Positions 53,264 through 62,043 of a DNA stretch of 64,000 bases are shown here, piece after piece. Position numbers and translations under genes: made by a program. Positions within the stretch are counted from its first letter, which is position 1. Each line of letters opens with the position of its first letter. Under the pieces are notes generated by a model that was not told the DNA's origin, did not search any database, and was given only the letters and a program-made list of their open reading frames with translations. Source of the DNA: an uncultured Lachnospiraceae bacterium (GTDB lineage Bacteria; Bacillota; Clostridia; Lachnospirales; Lachnospiraceae); NCBI GenBank assembly GCA_902770965.1, contig CACXUY010000004.1, positions 1 to 64,000 of the forward strand. Reading direction: 5' to 3'.

Positions 53264-53349
53264 TCAGTCTTGTATCACACAATTCCGGATTATCAGTCTT
53301 GTGTAAATATGGTTCAGGATTATCTGTATTATATCACATAGTTCTGCGT
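53264..53349. repeat. Three-copy 27-30-bp repeat upstream of lgt
   Basis: Units start at 53264, 53293 and 53323, each beginning like CAGTCTTGT and ending with GGATTAT in the first two. The third is diverged (CTGTATTATATCACATAG). Together with the next array it fills the lgt-CLC gap. Confidence 0.75.
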
Positions 53350-53441
53350 CAAGCCTGTGTTTCAGGTCTTTATACAAGATGCTCTTCAGGCCTGTGTTTC
53401 AGGTCTTTTTACTAAAATACTCCTCAGGCTTGTGTTTTTCT
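53350..53441. repeat. Tandem repeat spanning the CLC gene stop codon
   Basis: Units at 53350-53386 and 53387-53424 (37 and 38 bp, beginning CAAGCCTGTGTTTCAGGTCT and CAGGCCTGTGTTTCAGGTCT), with a third partial unit from 53425 that is the coding end of the CLC gene. The stop codon is at 53424-53426. Confidence 0.88.
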
Positions 53442-54812
53442 GTTGATAAAGTGCATACGGAATTTTGAGTACATGATCTTCTGTTCCTTGTATAGGCCAT
53501 AATACTCCGACATCATGTAACAAACAGGAATGGCAAGCAGGTAATAAGGGATTCCGTCAAAACCGAAAAGCTCGAAGCTTATCAGCAGTGTCGATATCGG
53601 GCAGTTAGTCACTCCACAGAAAACGCAGGACATGCCTATAGCGGCACATAGCTGAGGGCTGAGACCGGTCAGAGTACCAAAGACGCAGCCGAAGGTCGCG
53701 CCTATAAAGAATGAAGGGACGATCTCGCCGCCCTTGAAGCCGGCCTCGATCGTAATAGCTGTAAACAGCATCTTAAGCAGGAATGCCGTGGGGGATGCCT
53801 CTCCGTTCAGTGCTCTTTCTATGACATTCACGCCCGCGCCGTTATAATCAAATGACCGCACAGCGAAGGTAAGTGCTATTATCAAAACGCCGCCCGCGGC
53901 AGCCCTTAAGTATTTGTTTTCGATGTATTTCCCAAAAAGCTTGCCGGTTCTGTTGAGTAATACGCAAAAAAGGATGCTGACCCATGCCGCAAGCACGGCA
54001 AGCAGCAATATGAGCAGGCCGCTTGAGATGGTGAGCTCCGGGGCGACAAGCTTAGGGAAATCTTCCGGCCTGATTCCCATATTTACGGCAAAGACAGACG
54101 CGGTCACGGATGCGACGGCGCAGGGAACCAGAGCGGAATAATGCATGATGCCTATGCTGATGACTTCTATAGGAAATACAACAGCGGCCATAGGAGTACC
54201 GAAGATAGCAGAAAAAGCCGCGCTCATGCCGCTAAGAACCACTGCCCTTCTCTCGCTCTCATCAAGATTAAAAAGCTTTTCCAGCAGGTGACCCACGAGG
54301 CTGCCCAGGGAACCGCCTATCTGCAGGGCTGCGCCTTCTCTTCCGGCAGACCCCCCGGCAAAATGGGTGAGGACCGTCCCTGTGAAAATGAGGGGGGCCT
54401 GAAGAAAGGGAGCTTTTTTCGCGTCGTCCTGAACAGCTTCGAGAATAATGTTGGTGCCGCCATCATGCTCGTGGCCGGAGACTTTGTACATGAATGCTAT
54501 AAACACACCGACGAAGGGCAAAAGGAAGATAGTCTGCCAATGCTCTGTCCTGAATGAAGTTGCCTTCATGACCAGCCACGCAAAAAGAGTACTGAAGGCG
54601 CCGACAAAAAGCCCTATTATTACACCCAGCACGATCCATCTGGCCAGCAGCACAAGGTGCCTCCCCAGATGCTTCATCCTTGTATTAAAGCTGGCCTCCT
54701 CATCGTCCATGAGGCTGTAAGTGTAGCCGACAGTAGGTTTGTTCTCTTGGTCAGAGATATCCTCAGCTGTAATGCCGCTGACATGGCCGGTGTATTTTTT
54801 GCTGTCTGCCAT
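53424..54812 (-). CDS. CLC-family anion channel/antiporter, possibly fluoride type
   Basis: 462 residues with about ten or more membrane helices. Selectivity regions: DGGTNIILEAV in place of the classical GSGIP, then AGGSAGREGAALQIGGSLG, and GFKGGEIVPSFFIGATFG. This pattern is nearer to the CLC-F (F-/H+ antiporter) group than to classical chloride CLCs such as E. coli ClcA, as I remember the motifs. The gating Glu of GREG is kept. No fluoride riboswitch is visible upstream. Confidence 0.88.
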   Translation of the reverse strand: MADSKKYTGHVSGITAEDISDQENKPTVGYTYSLMDDEEASFNTRMKHLGRHLVLLARWIVLGVIIGLFVGAFSTLFAWLVMKATSFRTEHWQTIFLLPFVGVFIAFMYKVSGHEHDGGTNIILEAVQDDAKKAPFLQAPLIFTGTVLTHFAGGSAGREGAALQIGGSLGSLVGHLLEKLFNLDESERRAVVLSGMSAAFSAIFGTPMAAVVFPIEVISIGIMHYSALVPCAVASVTASVFAVNMGIRPEDFPKLVAPELTISSGLLILLLAVLAAWVSILFCVLLNRTGKLFGKYIENKYLRAAAGGVLIIALTFAVRSFDYNGAGVNVIERALNGEASPTAFLLKMLFTAITIEAGFKGGEIVPSFFIGATFGCVFGTLTGLSPQLCAAIGMSCVFCGVTNCPISTLLISFELFGFDGIPYYLLAIPVCYMMSEYYGLYKEQKIMYSKFRMHFINRKTQA

Positions 54813-54813
54813 A

Positions 54814-54844
54814 ATATGCCTGCCTTTCTATTTATATGCCTGCC
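54814..54844 (-). repeat. Short duplication before the CLC start
   Basis: ATATGCCTGCC occurs at 54814-54824 and 54834-54844, so the Shine-Dalgarno region (AAAGGCAGGC on the minus strand) is duplicated with a 20-bp period. Confidence 0.55.
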
Positions 54845-54876
54845 GTGGGCAGCGTCCTGCATGTGTTGATGAGTAG

Positions 54877-55524
54877 TTACAGTTCCTCTATGACCAAAAG
54901 CCGGCCTTCGTCGAACTCAATAAAAGAGTCTCTCCCCATAAATGAATTGCTCACGCCCAAAGGAAATGATGCCTCAAGAGTGCAGCCGGATACATCATAC
55001 TTCATGCCGGAGATCGTCACGCCTTTGACCGGGCCGTCTACCGCGAAAAAGGAAATAGAGCCTCTTCTATCAGCTTTAAAATCCACATGGCATCCGGGGT
55101 TGCTCTGTCCGTCAGAAACGTGTCGGCCGGCTGCGAGCACATAGATGATGCTGCCAACGCCGTGCAGCCTGCATCTGATCCCTTCGGCGGCAAGCCCGAT
55201 CATCATCTGAATATTGGCTATCGTGTGGCTGAGCCTGCCGCCTGTTCCGCCGAACAGCTCGAAGCTCCTGTAGCCTAGCCGTCTGGCAAGATCCGCGCCG
55301 GCTTTTACATCGGTGATATCTTTTTCGACTGGAAGCTTGATATAGGCTTCGTTCTCAGGGACAAAGCCCAGGGAATCAAAATCTCCTATCACATAGTCGG
55401 GATGTATGCCCCTGCTCTGGCAGGCGAGAAGCCCTCCGTCACAGGCTATGACTATATCGTCCTCAGATGGTTTTAGCTGTCCGCTTCCGAAGTCCCCGGC
55501 TCCTACAAGATAACATGTACCCAT
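54877..55524 (-). CDS. thiN: Thiamine pyrophosphokinase
   Basis: 215 residues: CDGGLLACQSRGIHPDYVIGDFDS, EKDITDVKAGADLA and GGTGGRLSHTIANI, the family motifs. It makes thiamine diphosphate. ATG 55524 has GGAAG upstream; the GTG at 55533 is less likely. Confidence 0.93.
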   Translation of the reverse strand: MGTCYLVGAGDFGSGQLKPSEDDIVIACDGGLLACQSRGIHPDYVIGDFDSLGFVPENEAYIKLPVEKDITDVKAGADLARRLGYRSFELFGGTGGRLSHTIANIQMMIGLAAEGIRCRLHGVGSIIYVLAAGRHVSDGQSNPGCHVDFKADRRGSISFFAVDGPVKGVTISGMKYDVSGCTLEASFPLGVSNSFMGRDSFIEFDEGRLLVIEEL

Positions 55525-55635
55525 TGCACTCACTTCCGATATTATTTATGTGCTTTACGCACGTCTAACATTTTAATTCATGGCTGAGCAAAAAACAACC
55601 GTGAAGAAAATTGTTGTTTATATTATATAACGTGC

Positions 55636-55663
55636 TTGACATTTTATATAAATGTGCTATTAT
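55636..55663 (+). promoter_or_regulatory. Promoter of the RHH-clpB operon
   Basis: TTGACA (55636-55641), 16 bp, TATTAT (55658-55663). Neither a CIRCE element nor a CtsR heptad pair is visible near it. Confidence 0.65.
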
Positions 55664-55665
55664 TT

Positions 55666-55692
55666 AAATAGCAGTTGATCGGAAATAGCAGT
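55666..55692 (+). promoter_or_regulatory. Direct repeat downstream of the clpB operon -10 box, candidate operator
   Basis: AAATAGCAGT occurs at 55666-55675 and again at 55683-55692, 17 bp apart start to start, immediately after the -10 box. Ribbon-helix-helix dimers often bind such direct or inverted half-sites, and the first gene of the operon encodes an RHH-like protein. Confidence 0.4.
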
Positions 55693-55770
55693 CAAACAAT
55701 TATTATGCGGCATGTTTTCCATCTGCCTCTGGTCTAATGCTCCGGCAGCCGCACCGGGACGGTGAATGAC

Positions 55771-56424
55771 ATGAAAAAAAGCGTATACAGCCTGGTTCTT
55801 ATGGATGATGTCGTGGATGCCATAGACCGCCTGGCATGCAGGAAGCAGCTGAGCAGATCTGCTCTTATAAATCAGATCCTGGCGGAGCATGTGGCTCTGC
55901 TGACACCGGAACAGAGGATGAAGGATATATTCTGCAGGTTAGAGGAGCTCATGAATGAGACGTTCAGGATACAGCCTCAGCAAGGAAGCTCGATGCTTTC
56001 GATGCGGTCAGCGCTCAGGTTCAAGTACAAACCGACTATTCGATATGTTGTTGAGCTTTTCCGTGAGGCCGATGGCGATGCCATAGGACGTCTGAAGGTG
56101 AGCTTCCGTACGCAGAATGCAGATTTGATAGCTGCTCTTGATTCCTTCTTCCGGCTCATATCGGAAGTTGAGAGGCAGCGGCTCGACGGGTTAAGCCCAG
56201 CCGGATGCGGCTATCACATCAGCGACGGACGCTATATCAGAGAGATTCACCTTCCTTCAGGTCCGGGCTTTTCGAAGCCTGAAGCGATAGGAGGAGCCAT
56301 AGCCTCTTACATACGGCTGCTTGATTCGCTGCTCAAGCTATATTTTGATAATATCGACAGCCCTCTTTTAGCCAGACAGCTCATAGAGGGCGCCTACAAT
56401 ACATATGATGAGGTGTTAATATGA
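55771..56424 (+). CDS. RHH-like protein coupled to clpB
   Basis: 217 residues. The first 45 residues (YSLVLMDDVVDAIDRLACRK, then QLSRSALINQILAEHV) match a ribbon-helix-helix DNA-binding fold. The remainder, about 170 residues, is an unrecognised alpha/beta domain. ATG 55771 has GGTG upstream; the GTG 55762 is an alternative. Its TGA overlaps the clpB ATG, so translation is coupled. It could be an own-operon regulator of clpB in place of CtsR or HrcA. This is inference. Confidence 0.7.
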   Translation: MKKSVYSLVLMDDVVDAIDRLACRKQLSRSALINQILAEHVALLTPEQRMKDIFCRLEELMNETFRIQPQQGSSMLSMRSALRFKYKPTIRYVVELFREADGDAIGRLKVSFRTQNADLIAALDSFFRLISEVERQRLDGLSPAGCGYHISDGRYIREIHLPSGPGFSKPEAIGGAIASYIRLLDSLLKLYFDNIDSPLLARQLIEGAYNTYDEVLI

Positions 56425-59009
56425 ATCCTGAAAGATTTACACAGAAGTCAATCGATGCTATACAAGAAGCACAGAATATCGCCCTGCGCAACAACAACTC
56501 CGAACTGCGCGAGATCCATCTGCTCGCGGCCTTGCTTTCCCAGACAGACGGCTTGATCCCTCAGGTTCTGACGAAGATGGACATCGACGTCGAGTCTCTT
56601 AAACAGCGGGTTAACAAGCTGATCGCCGGATTGCCCAAGGTATCAGGCGATTCACAGCCTTATGTATCCCAGGGTCTGAACCGCGCCATGCTTTCCGCCG
56701 AGGATGAGTCGAGGGCATCGAAGGATGATTACGTGTCAGTAGAGCATCTTATGATGGGCATGCTGAACCATCCTGAGGATGACGTAAAGAGGCTTATTTC
56801 AGACTTTCAGCTTAGCAAGAAGGAATATGAGAAGGCCGTTAAGTCCATCAAGGGAGCATCGAGGGTCACGAGCCAGAATCCTGAAGATACTTACAATGTC
56901 CTTGAGAAATATGGCAGCGATCTCACTGCGCTTGCAAAGGACAACAAGCTCGACCCTGTCATCGGCCGTGACGATGAGATAAGGAATGTGATCCGTATAC
57001 TGTCAAGAAAGACCAAGAACAATCCTGTTCTTATCGGCGAACCCGGAGTCGGAAAGACAGCTATCGCTAACGGCCTCGCGCTGAGGATAGTCGCGGGCGA
57101 CGTCCCCTCCAACCTTAAAGACCGCACTGTTTTTTCACTGGATATGGGCGCTTTGGTCGCCGGAGCGAAATATCGTGGAGAGTTCGAGGAGAGACTCAAG
57201 GCAGTTCTCAACGAGATAAAAAAGAGCGATGGGCACATTCTCCTTTTCGTTGATGAACTCCACACCATAGTCGGTGCCGGCAAGACCGACGGCGCCATGG
57301 ACGCGGGCAATCTGCTCAAGCCTCTTCTCGCCCGCGGAGAGCTTCACTGCATAGGCGCCACCACACTTGATGAATACCGCAAATATATTGAGAAGGACGC
57401 TGCTCTTGAGAGAAGGTTCCAGCCTGTGCTCGTGGATGAACCCACTGTTGAGGACACCATTTCCATTCTCAGAGGCCTGAAGCAGAGGTATGAGGCTTTT
57501 CACGGAGTTAAGATACACGATCAGGCGCTCATAGCCGCGGCGACCCTGTCCAACCGTTATATTTCCGACCGTTTTCTTCCTGACAAAGCTATTGACCTTA
57601 TTGATGAGGCCTGTGCCCTTATCCGCACAGAGATGGATTCCATGCCCACGGAGCTTGATGAGCTGAACCGCCGCATCATCCAGCTTGAGATCGAGGAGGT
57701 CTCTCTGAAGAAGGAAACTGACAAGATCTCACAGGAGCATCTGGCGGACCTCCGCAAAGAGCTGGCAGACCTTCGCGACAAATTCAACGAGATGAAGGCC
57801 AAGTGGGAGAATGAGAAGAACGCGAACTCTCATGTGCAGCGGATACTCGAGGAGATAGATCAGGTAAATGGACAGATAGAGACCGCAACACGAAACTATG
57901 ACCTGAATAAAGCGGCTGAGCTGCAGTACGGCAGACTGCCGGAACTAAAAAAACAGCTTCAGGAACAAGAAGCTTTGGCCTTAGCTGCGAAAAAATCAGA
58001 CAGCAAGCTGCTGCGTGACCAGGTGACAGAGGAAGAGATAACGAAGATAGTGGCCAGGTGGACCGGTATTCCGGTAGCCAAGCTGCTTGAAGGTGAGCGG
58101 GAGAAGCTGCTTCATCTTTCGGACATCCTTCATGAAAGGGTCATAGGACAGGACGAAGCTGTTGAGAAGGTGGCGGAATCCATACTGAGATCCCGGGCAG
58201 GCATTCAGAATCCTGACCGCCCGATAGGATCCTTCCTTTTCTTAGGACCTACGGGTGTTGGAAAGACCGAGCTTGCAAAATCATTGGCTCAGGCGCTTTT
58301 TGATGATGAGAAGAACATGGTCCGCATCGATATGAGCGAATATATGGAGAAATTCTCGGTCAGCAGGCTCATCGGAGCGCCTCCCGGATATGTAGGTTAT
58401 GAGGAAGGCGGTCAACTGACAGAAGCGGTGAGGAGGAAACCTTATTCGGTGGTTCTTCTCGATGAAGTCGAGAAGGCACATCCCGATGTATTCAACATCC
58501 TGCTTCAGGTGCTTGACGATGGGAGGATCACTGACTCACAGGGCAGGACTGTTGACTTCAAGAACACCATTATCATTCTGACCTCGAATCTTGGTTCATC
58601 CATCCTTCTTGATGGGATTCAGGAGGATGGCAGACTGAGCCAAGAGTCCATAGAAGGGGTACAGGCATTGCTTCGTCAGAAATTCAGGCCGGAATTCCTG
58701 AACCGTCTTGATGAGATCCTCTGCTTCAGGCCGTTGATGAAAGATCAGATACGCAAGATCATTGACCTTCAGGTCAAGGAGCTTCGTGACCGTCTGAAGG
58801 ACAAGGAGCTTGGTCTTGATATCACTGAAGAGGCTAAAGATCTCATCATCGCGGAAAGCTATGATCCTGCCTTCGGAGCAAGGCCTATGAAGAGATATCT
58901 TCAGTCGACTGTCGAGACATTGATCGCGAGAAAGCTCATAGCAGGTGAGTTCGAACCCGGACAGACTATCACAATTACAGTAATAGATGGCCGCATAGCA
59001 GCTGAATAA
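56421..59009 (+). CDS. clpB: ClpB disaggregase
   Basis: 862 residues. N-domain ([20 protein letters not shown]), first Walker A GEPGVGKT at about 203-210, a coiled-coil middle domain (about 400-540) that marks ClpB rather than ClpC, second Walker A GPTGVGKT at about 606-613, and [10 protein letters not shown]. It works with DnaK to resolubilise aggregates. It ends 18 bp before a strong hairpin. Confidence 0.97.
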   Translation: MNPERFTQKSIDAIQEAQNIALRNNNSELREIHLLAALLSQTDGLIPQVLTKMDIDVESLKQRVNKLIAGLPKVSGDSQPYVSQGLNRAMLSAEDESRASKDDYVSVEHLMMGMLNHPEDDVKRLISDFQLSKKEYEKAVKSIKGASRVTSQNPEDTYNVLEKYGSDLTALAKDNKLDPVIGRDDEIRNVIRILSRKTKNNPVLIGEPGVGKTAIANGLALRIVAGDVPSNLKDRTVFSLDMGALVAGAKYRGEFEERLKAVLNEIKKSDGHILLFVDELHTIVGAGKTDGAMDAGNLLKPLLARGELHCIGATTLDEYRKYIEKDAALERRFQPVLVDEPTVEDTISILRGLKQRYEAFHGVKIHDQALIAAATLSNRYISDRFLPDKAIDLIDEACALIRTEMDSMPTELDELNRRIIQLEIEEVSLKKETDKISQEHLADLRKELADLRDKFNEMKAKWENEKNANSHVQRILEEIDQVNGQIETATRNYDLNKAAELQYGRLPELKKQLQEQEALALAAKKSDSKLLRDQVTEEEITKIVARWTGIPVAKLLEGEREKLLHLSDILHERVIGQDEAVEKVAESILRSRAGIQNPDRPIGSFLFLGPTGVGKTELAKSLAQALFDDEKNMVRIDMSEYMEKFSVSRLIGAPPGYVGYEEGGQLTEAVRRKPYSVVLLDEVEKAHPDVFNILLQVLDDGRITDSQGRTVDFKNTIIILTSNLGSSILLDGIQEDGRLSQESIEGVQALLRQKFRPEFLNRLDEILCFRPLMKDQIRKIIDLQVKELRDRLKDKELGLDITEEAKDLIIAESYDPAFGARPMKRYLQSTVETLIARKLIAGEFEPGQTITITVIDGRIAAE

Positions 59010-59027
59010 CCGATTGTTTTCTCTAAA

Positions 59028-59074
59028 GCGCGCGGCGCCGGATGTCACATATGAGCATCCGGCGCCGCGCGTCT
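59028..59074 (+). terminator. Terminator after clpB
   Basis: Very strong hairpin with arms GCGCGGCGCCGGATG and CATCCGGCGCCGCGC. The following T tract is weak (GTCTTAAT), so it may also serve to stop the opposite strand or stabilise mRNA. Confidence 0.75.
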
Positions 59075-59101
59075 TAATAACCATATAGATTGCGTCTTCA
59101 T

Positions 59102-59169
59102 GTGTAATTATTCAGTACGCCCCACAACGAGAGATGCGCAGCATCCCGAGTCTGGGGTGCGGAATAGTT
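59102..59169. repeat. Dispersed element A, full long form, opposite orientation
   Basis: Left GTAATTATTCAGTACGCCCC, middle AACGAGAGATGCGC and AGCATCCCGAG, right TCTGGGGTGCGGAATAGTTAC in overlap with it. Reverse-complement match to 37051-37117. It lies between convergent clpB and ilvA. Confidence 0.88.
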
Positions 59170-59213
59170 ACCTTTATGTCAGCATATATGCTGTAAAAGC
59201 AGATCCTGCATAC

Positions 59214-60437
59214 TCAGATAGTTATAGAACCAGCTGTCTTTACGAGCTTTGGCCTGAAGCCGCTCTCCTCAAGAGCCTTGACTATCTGCTGCTTGTGCTC
59301 CGTGCCAAAGGCTTCGACAGTGATCCGTAGCTCCACAAGATCATTCCTGTTGATGCTGTAAAACTGGTTATGATCGAGCTTTATTACGTTCGCGTTCTGT
59401 TCAGATATGACAGACGCGACCTTGACCAGCTGACCTGGCTTGTCAGGAAGCAGAACTGACACGGTGAATACCCTGTCTCTCGCGATAAGACCATGCTGGA
59501 CAAGAGTTGACATCGTTATGACGTCCATGTTGCCGCCGCTGATTATCGACACAATCTTTTTATCCTCGGCAGGGAGATGCTTTGCTGCAGCTATGGTAAG
59601 CAGTCCTGAGTTCTCGGCTACTATCTTGTGATTCTCGATCAAATCGAGGAAAGCTACTATGAGTTCTTCATCTTCCACGGTGATGATATCATCTATGAAA
59701 TCCCTTAGATAAGGGAATAGCTTGTCGCCGGGGGTCTTGACTGCGGTGCCGTCGGCAATAGTTTTGACTGATGGCAGGGTCACCACTTCCCCTGCCTCAA
59801 GCGATGCTTTAAGGCAGGCAGCACCGGCGGGTTCAACGCCTATCACTTTTATCTTTGGATTCAGCGTTTTAGCGAGCACTGATACGCCAGTCGCAAGTCC
59901 GCCTCCGCCTATGGGTACCAGAATGGTATCAACAGTCGGCAGCTCTTTGATTATCTCCATGGCTATGGAACCTTGGCCTGTGGCGACAGTCAGGTCATTG
60001 AAGGGATGGATGAAGGTAAGCCCCTGCTCTTCAGCCAGCTTCAGGGCGTATTCACAGGACTCATCGTAGACATCGCCTTTAAGTATTACATTTGCCCCAT
60101 ATCCTTTTGTTCGGTTAACTTTGATGAGAGGAGTGACTGTGGGCATGACAATGGTGGCAGCGACCCCATAATGCTTAGCCGCATAGGCCACGCCCTGAGC
60201 ATGGTTGCCGGCGGATGCCGTGATAAGTCCCCTGCTTCTTTGTTCATCGGTCATCTTGCTGATCTTGTAATAAGCCCCGCGAATCTTATACGCGCCGGTG
60301 TTCTGCATATTTTCCGGCTTCAAATATACACGATTTCCGGTCTGAGCAGAAAAATAGCCGCTGTAAAGAAGCTTAGTCTCAAGCGTGACCTTTTTTACAA
60401 GCTCGGAAGCCTCCTCAAAATCCCTCATCTCAAGCAT
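59214..60437 (-). CDS. ilvA: Threonine ammonia-lyase
   Basis: 407 residues. PLP lysine in NTGAYKIRGAYYK, GNHAQGVA and VPIGGGGLATG (phosphate loop), then a C-terminal ACT-type regulatory domain from about 330 (TVSVLLPDKPGQLVKVASVI). It gives 2-oxobutanoate for isoleucine, or works in threonine breakdown. Start ATG 60437; a frame to 60491 has a Cys/Lys-rich beginning foreign to the family. Confidence 0.93.
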   Translation of the reverse strand: MLEMRDFEEASELVKKVTLETKLLYSGYFSAQTGNRVYLKPENMQNTGAYKIRGAYYKISKMTDEQRSRGLITASAGNHAQGVAYAAKHYGVAATIVMPTVTPLIKVNRTKGYGANVILKGDVYDESCEYALKLAEEQGLTFIHPFNDLTVATGQGSIAMEIIKELPTVDTILVPIGGGGLATGVSVLAKTLNPKIKVIGVEPAGAACLKASLEAGEVVTLPSVKTIADGTAVKTPGDKLFPYLRDFIDDIITVEDEELIVAFLDLIENHKIVAENSGLLTIAAAKHLPAEDKKIVSIISGGNMDVITMSTLVQHGLIARDRVFTVSVLLPDKPGQLVKVASVISEQNANVIKLDHNQFYSINRNDLVELRITVEAFGTEHKQQIVKALEESGFRPKLVKTAGSITI

Positions 60438-60462
60438 TATATCTTCACACTCCCTCTTTCTT

Positions 60463-61980
60463 TTATTCTTTGCCGAACAAGGCGCGTACATACTGGTCGG
60501 CGTTGAATTTCTGAAGATCTTCTATCTGTTCGCCGATGCCGATATATTTGACGGGCAGATGCAGTTCGGATTGGATAGCTACAGCTATGCCGCCTTTGGC
60601 AGTGCCGTCCATCTTGGTAAGAATGATGCCTGACACATCGGATACTTCCATGAACTCGCGAGCCTGTGAAAGGGCGTTCTGTCCGGTAGTGGCATCCACC
60701 ACGGCCAGGGTCTCACGATAAGCATCGGGAAATTCACGGTCGATAACCCTGCTTATCTTACGAAGCTCTTCCATGAGATTCTTTTTGTTGTGCAGCCTTC
60801 CGGCAGTGTCGACTATCAGAATGTCCGTTTTTCTTGCCTTGGCTGCGGATACCGCATCAAAAACTACTGCGGCAGGATCTGCGCCCTCACCTGAGGCGAT
60901 GAGATCTACACCGGCTCTGCGCGACCATTCCGCAAGCTGCTCCACCGCTCCTGCCCTGAAGGTATCTGCTGCGGCGAGAAGGACTTTTTTGCCGCGAGTT
61001 TTCATCTGGCTGGCAAGCTTTCCTATAGAAGTCGTTTTCCCTACACCGTTGACACCGACGACAAGCAATACCGATGTGCGGTTCTCGTAATCGTAGGCAT
61101 TTGAACCGACATCCATCTGCTCGCGGATCGAATCGATAAGTATCTCGCGGCAAGCCTCAGGTTCGTGGATGTGTTCGGATTTCACTCTTTCACGCAGCTT
61201 TTCAAGGATAGAATCCGTGGTCCGGACTCCCATGTCACTGGTGATCATTACCTCTTCAAGTTCATCATAGAAATCATCGTCAATAGCTGAAAAAGCGGAG
61301 AATATGCTGTCGAGCCCTCCAACGATAGAATTCCTTGTCTTTGTAAGTCCTTCAAAAAGCCTTGCAAAAAAACCCTTTTTCTCTTTTATGGGTTCAGGTA
61401 TGTATGCCGTCTCAGCTTCCGTATATTCCGTATCTTCTATCTCTTCTGCAGCATCTGTTTCTTCTGCAGCTTCTGGCTCCTCTGTAGCTTCTGGCTCTTC
61501 TATTCCTTCTGTTATTTCCGACCCTTCTATATCTTCTATATCCTCCTCTGATTCATTACCGGGATCAGAATAAACATCATCATTTTCGGAGGATTCAAGA
61601 TAACCGCCTTCGTCGTCAGAAGATCCGGCAGTGTCATTCTCATCTCCGGCATCATATTCCGGAAGAATATCATCCTCTGTAAGATCATAGTCCTCTGTAA
61701 GACCATCATCCTCTGTAAGACCATCATCCTCTGTAAGATCATCATCCTTTTTAAGATCATCATCTTCTTTAAGATCATCATCTTCAGCTGAGCCGAACGA
61801 TACTCCATTATCTTCATCTTCGTTATCGACCGAGCAGTTATGAACCGGGATGTCGTATCCATCAATACCATCTGTGGATGAAGGTTCTTCATCGTCAGCA
61901 AACGACAGTCCCTCATCCGAAATGATATTGTCTTTCTTTTCTTCCTCTGCTTTTTCTTTCTTCCTTCTCCAAAAAAACAT
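60463..61980 (-). CDS. ftsY: Signal recognition particle receptor FtsY with acidic repeat domain
   Basis: 505 residues. A basic start (MFFWRRKKEKAEEEKK), then about 180 residues of acidic A-domain with hexapeptide repeats (about six times L-T/K-E-D-D-x), then the NG GTPase domain: GVNGVGKTTSIGKLA, DTFRAGAVEQL, DTAGRLHNKKNLM and TKMDGTAKGG. It docks ribosome-SRP complexes at the membrane. The A-domain is long for a Firmicute. GGAGGG precedes ATG 61980. Confidence 0.95.
   Translation of the reverse strand: MFFWRRKKEKAEEEKKDNIISDEGLSFADDEEPSSTDGIDGYDIPVHNCSVDNEDEDNGVSFGSAEDDDLKEDDDLKKDDDLTEDDGLTEDDGLTEDYDLTEDDILPEYDAGDENDTAGSSDDEGGYLESSENDDVYSDPGNESEEDIEDIEGSEITEGIEEPEATEEPEAAEETDAAEEIEDTEYTEAETAYIPEPIKEKKGFFARLFEGLTKTRNSIVGGLDSIFSAFSAIDDDFYDELEEVMITSDMGVRTTDSILEKLRERVKSEHIHEPEACREILIDSIREQMDVGSNAYDYENRTSVLLVVGVNGVGKTTSIGKLASQMKTRGKKVLLAAADTFRAGAVEQLAEWSRRAGVDLIASGEGADPAAVVFDAVSAAKARKTDILIVDTAGRLHNKKNLMEELRKISRVIDREFPDAYRETLAVVDATTGQNALSQAREFMEVSDVSGIILTKMDGTAKGGIAVAIQSELHLPVKYIGIGEQIEDLQKFNADQYVRALFGKE
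61671..61778 (-). repeat. Six-copy 18-bp in-frame tandem repeat in ftsY
   Basis: Six units of 18 bp (plus-strand unit CATCCTCTGTAAGATCAT and variants) encode the acidic hexapeptides LTEDDG, LTEDYD, LKEDDD and similar. No frameshift, so the repeat can expand or contract without loss of reading frame. Confidence 0.9.
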
Positions 61981-62043
61981 TTTACCCTCCAAATCGTTGA
62001 TTCATAGTCCAGATACTAAAAAACCATGCGGCGGGAAGCTGTT

